Assembly: GCF_029407905.1 (NCBI RefSeq)
Contig: NC_073626.1
Location: 106,586,982-106,650,981, forward strand
DNA from: Bubalus kerabau
Lineage: Eukaryota; Chordata; Mammalia; Artiodactyla; Bovidae
DNA: 64,000 bases
Reading direction: 5' to 3'
A program made the position numbers and the translations under genes. Every line of letters begins with the position of its first letter. Within the stretch, counting starts at the first letter, position 1. The notes below the pieces were generated by a model. That model was not told the DNA's origin and did not search any database. It was given only the letters and a program-made list of their open reading frames with translations. Shown one piece after another: positions 21,801-32,250 of the stretch.

Positions 21801-24603
21801 TTTAATTTTAAAAATAAGAATATTTTCTCATGAAAACACTTAAATGTAAGACAACTGTGTAGACAAAAACACCAATAATTGTAGAATTAAAATGATTTCC
21901 TAAGTCATTGTTGTATGATGTGGACTTGCTAAGAAGTATTTTAGGATGCCACCAACCCTACTGGGTAGTGTTCCTTTAAAAGCAGAATGGCAGCTGCTCT
22001 CAAAAATGGAATGCACCCCCCAAAACTTGCTGTTTATTCATATCCCAGTTAAAGCTGAAACAAACAACTGAAACTAATCACGCTTGAAGTTGGGTATCGC
22101 CTTTGTGAGCTTTATGAGCCTATTTTTCTGAAATTAGAAATTGCCTGAGTGAAATGTTTCTAGCTAAACTGCTTTCTACTGAAGTCATGATTTTTACAGT
22201 CAGATAAATGCCCCTTAAGCTCCATTTATGTAAGCGTCAGTGACATCCAGTGGCTAGCAGGCTGATCACAAGTGTGTCTCCCTGCCATGCGAGGGGCCCA
22301 TGGTAGGGCAATGGCGTTGGAATCCACTCCGCATTTTGATAATGCTGTTTCTACTTATGAAAGTTGATTTTATCAATATCAAATGGAGTCCTTTGATTAG
22401 GATGACTAAATATCTCACCGAACTTTGAAACAGCAATGATAGAAATGAGACTTGAAAATGGAAAATCAAAATGCACATAGGGGCTGCATAGGAAATACCC
22501 TTGCTTAGAAAACGTAATTAGCATCCATGCTAAACCCGAAGCTTGAAACTCTGCAGGTGTTATTTAGAAATGGTTCTCTGGGAGCTTACACAGCTTTCAG
22601 TTATACAAAGAGGACTTGTAAATTATGGTGAGACTTGTTCATTATGCAGAGTCGGATGGTGTTACCATTAATGTTTCAAACACATATGCTTCATAAAATG
22701 GTCCACCTTAATTTGAAAAAGGTATGACTTGCAATTATGTCAGCTACATAAATTTATTTGCAGACAGTCAATTCATATTGATCATAACCCGACCTTACGA
22801 TGACCTTGAGGAAAGGTAGTCTGTGACGGGTATAGATATTGGGATCAATACCAGAGTGCAATTGACTACACCTAGTTACTGATAAATGATGTAAAAAGGT
22901 ACACTATTTTCAGAAACAAAGATAATAACCGCTCATTTAGTCAACTGTTTGTAAAGGTTTCATATTGATACATGTAGTTATAATGACATCCTCGGGCATT
23001 TTCAAATGGTGGAAAACAATAGGGTGCAAAGTCGCTGAGCACATCAAGTAGAAAGAATCATTACTCTCAATTCCAAAGAAGAAATTCCGGGTTATTTATG
23101 TCAACATTGCTGAGAACTAGGGCACTCTCTAAGCCATGCAGAGAGAGCCCACGCTTCCAACTGCTGTTTTGCTTCAGTTTTCTTCTCAACGTGCCAGGTC
23201 TTGTGAAACGAAGCACCCTATTACACAGGAACAAAGCCTCCAGGACCACACATTGTACGTTAGTACTACCCTCTCTTGCATACTTGCAGTGGAATTAGTT
23301 TGCCTATCCACAGGTATAACCAACTGTAATCATGAGAAGGAGAGCATTTGGTCTCAGCACATCTGCTCCACGTTGATGCATTCCCCTCTGCTATGGAAAG
23401 TTAAAAGAAAGGATGTGAACAAAAATTTCCCCAAATTGTTTCTTTCTCTTTGCTGGGAATTCCACAGAGTGAGCACTTGGCAAGTTATGCAGAACCTAAG
23501 TAAATAGAGTCCATTGGCAAAATGGTAACAGGTTGTGCAGCTTAATTGGAGGAGAGAAGTTCAGGAGCCAGCCCGGTGTCTGCTGCACCCAGTTGGTAAA
23601 TTGTGCCTGTGGTGAGAACAGAGTGATTTTGCAGTAAGCTCATTTTGGGTAACTAGTCAGCCTGCTACTGTGAGCCAAGAAAAATGCGGATTGGGTTTCA
23701 GTGTGGTTTTTTCCCCCCTTTTTTCAGTGTAAAATATATTTCTATATCTTGAGCTTTGTTTATCTTTTGCTAGTATGATTTTAAGAAATCGATGCCAGCA
23801 CTCTGATATTGTCTTCCTAAGCGGGGAAAACGCTAGGAGACATTTGTGGTTATTAAAACCTGCAAACACAAGGAAAAGGCTTCTGTTCATGTGGAGTCCA
23901 CTGGAACCTTTTCCCTGAATGCTTAAGTTTCTAAGTTGATCCCTGCAGTTAATCTCCTGGTCACATTTCTCAAGCCACATGCTTTCTTCACACAGTCTTC
24001 CTGTTTTTTTCATGCCATCATGTCACTTGCTACCTCCTTTTGCCTCTTAGATGCTCATGAAGCTATTTATTAATAAACCTGTGTTTTCAATACAGCACTA
24101 CATCAATAAACCTCCAAGTGGTTCCGTTAGTCAGCATTCTGGGAAATCCTATGCTCTATTGAAGAACTGTAAATCTCCATTATTGCTTCCCATAGCACAA
24201 ATAAAGAACACCATTTTACCTCCCTGGCATCCTCTGCTAATTTTTAAGGGTGAGTGCTTACGCTGGCATAGGCGCTTTGAGGTGCTGAACTTTGTGTTTA
24301 TCTGCCTTGCTGGGGGTGGGGGGCGGCGGGGGCGGGGGACTTCACAGCTACTGAAGACACTCTAAAACATCCATCGTCAAAGAGCATACTAATTTAAGGT
24401 ATTAAGGACCAAATTGCTTCAGGTCCCTTCAGCCTTCCTCTTTCCTGAATATCTTTAATCGAGAGTGACAGGGGAATTCTGGACTTCAGAATTTTCCATT
24501 TGGCAGCTGTTTTATTTGATTGCAGTGTGTTATTAACAGACACAAAGAAAATATCAGCATTAGAATGATAAGAAGGGGTTTTCATATATCAGAGAAAAGG
24601 AGT
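18851..24603. other. Repeat-poor 5.75-kb block, no gene recognised
   Basis: I recognise no SINE, LINE, LTR or DNA element here, in a window that otherwise averages roughly one per kilobase. Composition is mixed, with TAAT-core-rich patches (19440-19560, for example 'tgcaattaattgactgc') and long AT-balanced stretches (22080-23040) of the kind often seen in conserved non-coding elements. No frame exceeds 123 codons (23136-23507) and none shows a domain. A G-rich tract lies at 24312-24338. Confidence 0.5.
24312..24338 (+). other. G-quadruplex-type G-rich tract
   Basis: Runs of G5, G6, G2, G5 and G5 separated by single T or C bases (24312-24338). At least four runs of three or more G with loops of one to four bases meet the usual quadruplex pattern. 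It sits alone in AT-rich DNA 280 bases left of a Bov-tA. Confidence 0.85.
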
Positions 24604-24616
24604 AGAACCATCTTTG

Positions 24617-24841
24617 TGTGTGTGTGTGCTAAGTGGCTTCAGTCATGTCTGACTTTGCGACCCCATGGACTGAAGCCTGCAAGGCTCCTCTGTCCATGGG
24701 ATTCTCCAGGCAAGAATACTGGAGTGGGTTGCCATGCCCTCCTCCAGGGGATCTTCCCAACCCAGGAATCGAACCCATGTCTCTTACCTCTCCTTCATTG
24801 GCTGGCAGGTTCTTTACAACTAGCACTACCTCAGAAGCCCC
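24617..24841 (-). mobile_element. Bov-tA SINE with (TG)n tail
   Basis: Reverse copy: starts with tgtgtgtgtgtg (the reversed CA-rich 3' tail), 'gcgaccccatggactgaag' at 24657-24675, body, then reversed head ending 'cctcagaagcccc'. Duplication agaaccatctttg at 24604-24616 and agaatcatctttg at 24842-24854 (one mismatch in 13) places the TG run inside the insertion. Its antisense frame gives an 85- and a 141-codon open frame, not genes. Confidence 0.95.
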
Positions 24842-25073
24842 AGAATCATCTTTGGTACCAACTAAAAAATTTTTGGTATTTACTACCTAAAAGCAAGGTG
24901 ATAATTACATTTTTGCACAGCCATAAGAAAAGATTTGGCCAGTGAAAGGTGTGGCTTCTTTCTATTCTTTCTATTTCAGGAGACAGCACAGTGGAAATGA
25001 GATGAAAGGCAAACTCATGCAGTGCAGGAGGTAACTGGGAGGACTGTCTGAAACTGGCTTTGCCTCTCAGCCT

Positions 25074-25280
25074 GGGCTTCCCTTTTGGCTCAGCTGGTAA
25101 AGAATCCGCCTGCACTGTGGGAGTCCTGGGTTCGATCCCTGGGTTGGGAAGATCCCCTAGAGAAGGCAAAGGTTACCCACTCCAGTATTCTGGCCTGGAG
25201 AATTCCATGAGCTGTATAGTCCATGTGCTCTCTAAGAGTCAGACACAACTGAGTGACTTTCATTTCATTTCACTTCACTG
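25074..25280 (+). mobile_element. Bov-tA SINE, internal-deletion subtype
   Basis: Forward head 'gggcttcccttttggctcag' at 25074-25093, B box 'gggttcgatccctgg', body then 'ggcctggagaattccatgag' directly joined to 'ctgtatagtccatg': it lacks the ~28-base acagaggagcctgg... segment present in the other subtype. Ends with ttcatttcatttcacttcac. Lies 230 bases from the inverted copy at 24617. Confidence 0.93.
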
Positions 25281-27386
25281 GGTGTCCTCGAAGGGTCCCT
25301 TTGAAAGCTACAAGTGCTATCTATTTGACAAGAAGAATCTAATTTTTCATAGCACCAAAGGTGCTTTTTGTAAAGCAGATTTAGGAATCCTAAAAAAAAA
25401 AAAAAATTAATAGTAGTCCCTCAGAAATCCCTCCTCACTCTGGGACTAGTCTCTTTATATCTGTCATCTCCAGGCCACTGTGTTACAGCTCATTTGAAGG
25501 ATACCACAAGCAGCTCTACTCGGAGTCTAACATGGTCCTGCCTTGCCTGTATCTGCTGCCTTGGCTCCGGGCTCTGACAAGGGCTCTTCCTGCCTGCCTA
25601 GATGCTAACCGCATTATCAGGGGCACAGCCCTATACTCTGCTCCAGATCAAGTTTTGCTGTCAACCTTTTACCTCAGTTTCACTTTTGGTTGGTACCTCC
25701 ACTAGATCAGGGAGCACTCAGCTGTCACCAGGGCTCTGTGAGTTCCTGTGCACCCATTTGTTCTCTGCCGACTCTCCATGGGCTAAGTCACCCAAGCTGA
25801 TCTCTTGCCTGCTTCTCTGAACAATCATGCACCATTCTTAGCTGAAATTTGTCTTTAAGATTTCACTTCAGTTGTATGCACTCCTCTGCCTCCTCGCAGT
25901 AACTTCCGTGGTCCCTGGGATTCTAGGTCTATTGTGGTGCATTCTGCATGATCTGCTTCCTAAACAGTCTCCTTGCTTCAGATTGCTCCTTAGAGCTCAT
26001 ATCTCTTTTAAAACTCCAATATTTCATTCAGTCGGAGTGATTCTGTGTTGGATTGCTTAATGATGAATCCCTAATGGGAAAATGAAATGATATCTACATT
26101 TTAATAGGAATGATGAGAAGCCTCAAAGATTTCTTCAGCATTGAGGAGGTAGAGAAAGATTATTTTTAGCCATTGGTGTCTTGTAGTAAGTCCACATATG
26201 TGTAAGGTCAGTCACCTGCCCACAATACCCCAATAAGTCTACAGATGCCACCATAATTATGTTCGGAACAGCAGCAGCCGTGGCAACAGAGGCAGAAGAC
26301 AGTTGAGTAGATTTTAACTGAAGGCCACAGGCATGTGACATGTGATTTAGACTCTGAACCTTGCTAGATTCCTACTAATACCTACATTCAACAATCTCAG
26401 CTTGCTAGGAGTGTGTCCTGAATTGTACCTTCTGGTAATTCAATATCGTTATAAGTAAATGGAGTTCCTTTGCCGGGGGCCCTTCACTCTGACAAGCATG
26501 GATTGTCCTCGGTGAGAGAAGATACTGAGGAGAGGTAAGCTCTCAATTACACTGCTCACCCCAGCCATGCCAAGCAAGTAGGAACACTCAGCAGACATGA
26601 CTGTTTTTCTAGGACTCATGCCTTTAGTCTTTTGGTAACACTGGATTCTGGGTCTGGGATCTCAAGTGCTTAAAGACACAAGGAATTTTTTTTAAGGCAG
26701 ATTTCCCATTTATCACTAAATGAAGTGGACTCTGAAGAAGAAAGCCTTAGGTAGATTTTCTGCTAGGTTCTATCTGGTGAAAAAAGAAAAAAAAAAACTT
26801 TAAAAAGGCTGCAAAACTGCAAAAGCAATAATACTTTACTATATTAATTAATTTTGAATTCCAGCCGAACTCTTATATAAGTGCACATGACATTCATGGT
26901 AATGTCAAATTAATTCTTTATGATCAGTGCTATTGCAATCAATACTAAATGAATTCATAATGATAAGATACTTAAAATAAAGAGTTACCACAAAAACAAT
27001 AAAAAGACCATCATCATCCAAGCTATAGCACACTAATAAAGTATTAGCTCAATAAGTTGGTGCTATCCATGACAATCAATGGTAGATACTTAATTTATTT
27101 CTGCTTGCCCATGTCTTGCTTTTCCTGTAAGGGCTGTGTAAAAGCTCAGTCTTTTGATTGTACTGTAAATTGTATAACAAAGAAGAAATACAGTACTCTT
27201 ATTAAATAATTTTGCTATAGCACTTACTTTACGTGTCACTTCTCCACCAAAGATCTCAGGGCTTATTACTCACACCAATTTACATTCCAAACAGATTCCT
27301 TTTGCCTCTATTTCCTCCTCATGAGAGTCATGTAATCTTTTTTTTTCCTAATTTTTTCTTTCTTTTTTGATCTCCTCTCTCCACAG
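25281..27386. other. Repeat-poor unassigned sequence
   Basis: Apart from an A14-type run at about 25393-25406, no repeat or gene recognised over 2.1 kb. The patch 26850-27080 is AT-rich with repeated aattaatt / tcatgg cores. Short frames (72 codons at 25602-25820 and 62 at 25872-26060) show no domain. Confidence 0.42.
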
Positions 27387-27395
27387 TTTTTTCAT

Positions 27396-27630
27396 GTGTG
27401 CATGTGTATGTGCTAAATTGCTTCAGTCGTGTCCAACTCGGTGTGACCCTATGGACTGAAGCCTGCCAGGCTTCTCTGTCCTTAGGATTCTCCAGGCAAG
27501 AATACTGGGTGGGTTGCCATTTCCTTCTGTAAGGGATCTTCCCAACTCAGAGATCAAACCCCTCATCTCCTGTGTCTTCTGCACTGGCAGGAAAGTTCTT
27601 TACCATTAGCATCACCTGGGAAGCCCTACT
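27396..27630 (-). mobile_element. Bov-tA SINE
   Basis: Reverse copy beginning with a degenerate tg-rich tail (tgtgcatgtgtatgtgc), 'ctatggactgaagcctgcca', and ending 'catcacctgggaagcccta'. Probable 9-base duplication ttttttcat (27387-27395) and ttctttcat (27631-27639). Confidence 0.92.
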
Positions 27631-27828
27631 TTCTTTCATAGATGGGGATATTTGCAAGTTGTATGGGGCAAATCTTGAAAATGGCTATACTGGTCTCTAC
27701 ACTTTTACTTTTTCATTTTAATACTGCCAGAAGACATTGTAAGGACGGGAAGTAATGACTGTATCGCATCTGTCCTTTACCAGCCGTCAAAGAATCAATC
27801 AGTTATGAAGTTAAAAAGTAATAAAGAT

Positions 27829-27905
27829 CTTCCTCCCTCCCTCCTTCTATTCCTCTTTCACACTCTCCCATCTTCCTTCCCTTCCTTTCTTTCTTCATTC
27901 CTTCA
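27829..27905. repeat. Pyrimidine-rich (CCTT)n-like simple repeat
   Basis: About 75 bases almost purely C and T on the plus strand, with 'tcctccctccctccttc' and 'cttcccttcctttctttctt' subruns. Mirror-type purine/pyrimidine tracts of this kind can form triplex DNA; that is general knowledge, not shown here. Confidence 0.85.
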
Positions 27906-28015
27906 ATTTTAATAACTATTTTGAGCATCTCCACATGTCAGGTATATGCTGTGTTTTGAAAATACAAACAGGAAAAAAAACATAAGCCTTACCTTCTAGA
28001 TCAGATAGAGTCACG
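27906..28015 (-). mobile_element. L2 LINE 3' end fragment, antisense
   Basis: 'ttgagcatctccacatgtca' at 27921-27940, 'ggtatatgctgtgttttgaa' and 'aagccttaccttctagatca' parallel the reversed L2 terminus (tattgagcacctactatgtgccaggcactgt...). Diverged and short. Confidence 0.55.
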
Positions 28016-28024
28016 GAACATGTA

Positions 28025-28570
28025 CTGGGCTTGGCATCAGATCTGGGCCAAATTTTAACTCTTTCCCTTTATTCACTGTTTGATCTTAAGCATTGTGACT
28101 GAGACAAATTCCATTTCAAATTCCTCTTTCTTGGGAACATGAAAAGCTATATTTCCCAGCAAGCTTGCATTTAGGTAGGATTGAGTGACTAGTCCCGGCC
28201 AATGAATTATACATAGAAATTGTACGTGTTACTTCTGGGGGAAGTCAATAAAAATCTCCTATGTTATTCTTCACTTCTCTCCTTTCCAACTTACAAGGTT
28301 AAGGTGTTAGAGCCACAAAGCAGAAACTACCTGGAAACTAACTAGAGTCACTGTAAAGAGAAAAGCTGCCATGGAGAGGTACCCAACCTGTGAGTAACTT
28401 TGTGTGATGGAAAAACAAACTGCATTTGGTTCTTTTGTAATTGCTTGTTTCTGAAGCATAACATAACCTATCCTAACCAAAACAGACATTTAACCTCTCT
28501 TAGGATCTGCTTCTTCACAACAGGGACAATGTATTGCTTACCTACATAATGAAGCTATTGAGAAAATCAA
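28025..28570 (+). mobile_element. MIR SINE split by a MaLR-like LTR
   Basis: Left part (28025-28093): 'ggcttggcatcagatctggg' at 28029-28048 and 'ttcactgtttgatcttaagc' at 28072-28091 follow the MIR 5'-core order. Right part (28487-28570): 'catttaacctctcttaggat' at 28487-28506, 'gggacaatgtattgcttacc' and 'tcaaataagataac' continue with the MIR 3' side. The gap is filled by an unrelated ~390-base element. Confidence 0.58.
28094..28486 (+). mobile_element. MaLR-type (MLT1-like) LTR inserted in MIR
   Basis: Order of landmarks matches an old MaLR LTR: 'gctatatttcccagcaagct', 'attgagtgactagtcccggccaatg' zone (28182-28206), 'agagccacaaagcagaaact' at 28309-28328, a gtgagtaactttgtg segment and the end 'cataacataacctatccta' with aaccaaaacaga. 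Decayed; 5-base duplication not visible. Family name is from memory and only moderately sure. Confidence 0.5.
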
Positions 28571-29459
28571 ATAAGATAACTAACACACAACATACAAACT
28601 TTCAGTCAGAATTATGCACTGATTCTCTTTGTCTACTCTTCAATTCCAGAATTATAACTCAAACAATTTCATAAGTTCCATTTGGCCGTGATATATGATT
28701 AGTACAACTCCAGGAGATGTTGTTTAACTAAAAGTTTTATCAAAAACCAAGTGGTTTGTTGAAGATGGTGAAAGCTCTCTTTCTGTAATGAGAATTGTAT
28801 ATAAAGTACCACCACTGTGGGCCATGATATCTCTCTTCCATTTTTCTTCCTTAGGGCCTGATGAAACTCTTATGTGCTTTTCTGGTCTGGAGCTTCTTGA
28901 GTGGGTTCCACAATCTCTACCCCATAGCCTACCCAAGATGTCCAATATTTACTTAAATGTTTTTTTGCTAAACTTAGATTTTGTTAGTGTACTTACTGAA
29001 AATACAGACTTTACATGCCAAGATTTTAAACATCTATTTTAATAGGAAGTTTTTGCTTCCTTCCAAGAGTCTCTGCACATTTAAGTTCTGGCTGTGTTTG
29101 CTGCCCACCTCCTCTGAGAGTTGGGTCGTGTTCTCTTGGTTGACTTTCTCCTTTCCATGAGAATTAAAATTCTATCCAGGTACAAAATGGGATTTTAAAG
29201 CTCTCCTGATGGAAGAATTTCTTTCGCTAGTATTTAAAACTTAAAACTGAGCCACTGCCCCACCTCCTACCCTATAATGCCAGATTCTTTTGAAAGTGGC
29301 ATCTTGAATTGGACTGTTGCAATCTCTACAGTTTAGTTATGAACCCTATGCAAATGCAAATTTAACTCAGAATTATCATGTTAAGTCAGTGATAGATTTA
29401 ATTCTCAGTCATTATAGAATTAACTGAGCATGTGTGAATTCATTCAGTCATATAGTTAT
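28571..29459. other. Unassigned sequence
   Basis: No gene or recognised repeat. Frame 28788-29042 (84 codons) has no known domain. Confidence 0.4.
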
Positions 29460-29730
29460 TCATTCATTTATGCAATGTGACATTTCTTGAATACCTACTA
29501 TGCGCCAGGTACTAGGCACTGGGCAATGTATTAGTAAACAGTCATTTGTGTCTCTGAAGTCATTTTGTTTATATTCAAGGAGTAGGAAGCAGATGGTAAA
29601 CATTAAACACAGGATAAGTTTAGATTATAAAAGGTATAACATGGTAGAGAGACTGAACACAGAGTTGGTGGCTATTTTGGAAAGGATAGTTAGAAAACAT
29701 CTCTTTGATATAAAGGATGTATTCAGCTTT
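29460..29730 (-). mobile_element. L2 LINE 3' fragment, antisense
   Basis: 'aatacctactatgcgccagg' at 29490-29509 and 'actaggcactgggcaatgt' are the reversed, well-conserved L2 terminus; the following 'taaacagtcatttgtgtctc' and 'aggagtaggaagcagatgg' fit the upstream part. An accidental 88-codon frame spans it (29500-29766). Confidence 0.7.
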
Positions 29731-31470
29731 AACCTGATTAATGAGAGAACTATTTCTTCTTATTAGTTATCGAAGGCATTATACCTATGGCTAGGAGTTT
29801 TTTAAGGGCCCATGAAAATATTTTGGATCTGAAGAATGTTATTTTCATTCATCTATGAAAAGATTATTACAAAACTGAAATAAAAATTATTTATGTAAAG
29901 ACACACAAAATATTTTAATCAACTGTAACTCAACTGTTCTTGTTTTCTATAAATTCAATTTCATGTGAGTATGTTTTGATATATTTGATCTGATGTGCTT
30001 AGAACCCACACAGATCTCCTTGGCTGAGAAAGAGTTCACTGTGTAAGGATCTTGAGGAGGAATATCACAGGTGGTGAATGTATTGAAACAAGAATGTATC
30101 TGATGTGACTGAGGAATAGAAAGCAAGATGTGGCTAGAAAATAGTGAGTGAGGAGAATAGTAGGAGATTAAATTGAAAATATATAGTTTCCAGATTGTGA
30201 TAGTTTTGTGCATAGTAAAGAAAGTAGAGAATGATGCTTCTCAACACACTCTCTCTCTCTTTTTTTTTTCCTGTTTCAGGGTTGTGGGTGTTAACATGTG
30301 TGTGCGAGCACGTCTTTCTTTTTGCACAGGTGTTTGTCTTTGAAAAGTTGAAGGATATTAGATGTTTTCTTATATACTCTGGATATTCTTCTACATAGAC
30401 ATAGCCTTTGCCTTCACTCATATTCTTAGGCCAAAATATTCCACCTTATTTCCTTGTATTTACCACTCATGAACTGAACAAGAGCACCCAATAGACTAAT
30501 TGACTTTATGATGATAGATTATTGACTTTCAGGCTGAGCCCCAATTATATTTGTCTTGTTTTGCTTTATCACACGTCAACGTGGCTGGTTCCCAGACGAG
30601 GAAGAATTTCAAAGTCATGGGGAACTCATAGGGAAAGTGGACAGTCATCGAATGGAGGAGCCAGTCACCTCTTCTTGCCTTGTCATGGGACCAATTTTTC
30701 ACTCTAGAGCTCAGGCTCAGTGTGGTTGCTCTGAGTGCTGTGTCATTCACACTTATTTTATGATGATATCCAGTTACCACTGAATAAGAAAAATATACTA
30801 AAATAATTGCTTTATCAGGTATGGCTCAGAACTTTCTTTTGTACTATTTGAGGGAGGAGGCTGGGGCGGTTTAGTGCTTTGCCTGCCAAGTCACAGAACA
30901 TCCTCTACTGCTTTCTTTTTCTCTTCAATTGTCATTGAAAATAACTAGTCATAATGCCTTTGTAAGCCCTGCCTGGCCTCAGCTCTGTGTAAATCATGCT
31001 CCCAGACAAGGGCCCTTGGTTTAGAGGCCCCATTGTGGGAGTGATTTAGGTAGAGGCGGGATCATGAATAAAGAACACTCACCCTCTTCTTCAGAGGCAG
31101 GGCGAGAGTGCTGGGGAGATCCCTTCACAAACATCTCTTTTTCAGCACCAGTATTTGGCTAAGAGCTTTAATTTCATTAAACAAATGGGGGCTGGGTTTT
31201 TCCATGCATCTCAGCCTCCTTTTAATGTGTAAATTACATAGGATTTGCCACTCATTACAATGGTGATATGATTATTGGCCTCAAACAGACCACACTGCAT
31301 CAGCCCTCAGTGATAGGTCAGCTAAGAAGTGGCATGTGTGGGAAAAATTGGATAGCACATGTTTTCTGATCACCAGTTCTCTGGAGAATTAAATTCACAA
31401 ATGTGTCTCCACTTGGTTTATGCAGAGTGCTTCGACAGAGTTGACTTCTGGGTGGATGTGATATCACAGT
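29731..31470. other. Unassigned sequence
   Basis: 1.7 kb with no recognised repeat or gene. Composition rises in GC near 30540-30760 and 30960-31120. Frames of 75-95 codons on both strands overlap one another at 30134-30783 and show no domain. Confidence 0.42.
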
Positions 31471-31476
31471 AGGGAA

Positions 31477-31478
<2 letters not shown>

Positions 31479-31520
<42 letters not shown>
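31479..31520. repeat. (GT)21 microsatellite in a SINE tail
   Basis: An uninterrupted GT dinucleotide run of 42 bases, directly abutting the 3' end of the reverse Bov-tA and lying between that element's two target duplications. Likely length-polymorphic. Confidence 0.97.
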
Positions 31521-31524
<4 letters not shown>

Positions 31525-31725
31525 TAGTCAGTTCTGTCTGACTCTTTTGTGATCCTATAGACTGTATGTAACCTGCCAGGCTCCTTTGTCCAGGGGATTC
31601 TCCAGGCAAGAATACTGGAGTGGGTTGGCATTCTCTTCTCTAGGGAATCTTCCCAACCCAGGGATCAAACCCTGGTCTCCCACATTGGCAGGTAGATTCT
31701 TTACCATCTGAGCCACAGGGATGTC
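31482..31725 (-). mobile_element. Bov-tA SINE with long (CA)n tail
   Basis: Reverse copy: GT run (tail), 'tctgactcttttgtgatcct' at 31537-31556, 'ttctccaggcaagaatactg' at 31598-31617, reversed B box 'gggatcaaaccctgg', reversed head 'gagccacagggatgtc'. Duplication agggaacagtg at 31471-31481 and agggaacaatg at 31726-31736 (one mismatch in 11) encloses SINE plus microsatellite. Confidence 0.94.
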
Positions 31726-31824
31726 AGGGAACAATGCAGTTATGGGGTAAGAGCTGCCTGGGGGCCAGAAGCAGTGGCCTAGGCAAAGCTTTTGGGATTT
31801 GGAGGCTGAAGCCACAGGCTTGGC

Positions 31825-31925
31825 TGTTTGACTGAAGACCAGTCACCCAGCTCCTCTGAATCTGTTTCCCTATTCACAAAATGGGTATCATAATGGCCCT
31901 ACAATATCTGCAGGTTATTCAGGAG
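31825..31925 (+). mobile_element. MIR SINE 3' fragment
   Basis: 'gaatctgtttccctattcac' at 31857-31876, then 'aaaatgggtatcataatggc' at 31877-31896, match the MIR segment (cctcagtttcctcatctgtaaaatggg, then ataat). Left edge uncertain. Confidence 0.62.
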
Positions 31926-31999
31926 CCTCAGTTTTTTGAAGCTCTGTTACATGGGACTCTGCTGGGGACTATCACTCTGATAGCCTCATTTATTCTTTT

Positions 32000-32236
32000 A
32001 AAAAATTTTTTTTGTTTGTTTATTTTATTTATTTGGCTGTGTCAGGTCTTAGTTGTGGCACTTGGGTCTTCATTGCAGCATGTAAGATCTTTCGTTGTGG
32101 CTCTTGGTCTTCTCTGTAGTTGCAATGCTCGGGCTTATTTGGCTCTTGGAATGTGGGATCTTAGTTCCCTGGCCAGGGATTGAACCTGTGTCCCTTGCAC
32201 TGGAAGGCGGACTCTGGACTGCCAGGGAAATCCCTC
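32000..32236 (-). mobile_element. CHR-type SINE
   Basis: Reverse: T-rich start (reversed tail), 'ttatttggctgtgtcaggtc' at 32028-32047, 'ggatcttagttccctggcca' at 32157-32176, reversed B box 'gggattgaacctgtgtccc', reversed head 'tgccagggaaatccctc'. Flanks ctcatttattcttttaaa (about 31985-32002) and ctcactcattctttaaa (32234-32250) look like an eroded duplication. Confidence 0.9.
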
Positions 32237-32250
32237 ACTCATTCTTTAAA

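Noticed and set aside
23136..23507. 123-codon frame in the repeat-poor block
   Set aside because: No domain and an overlapping alternate frame of 66 codons; no exon boundaries or conservation can be judged from one sequence.
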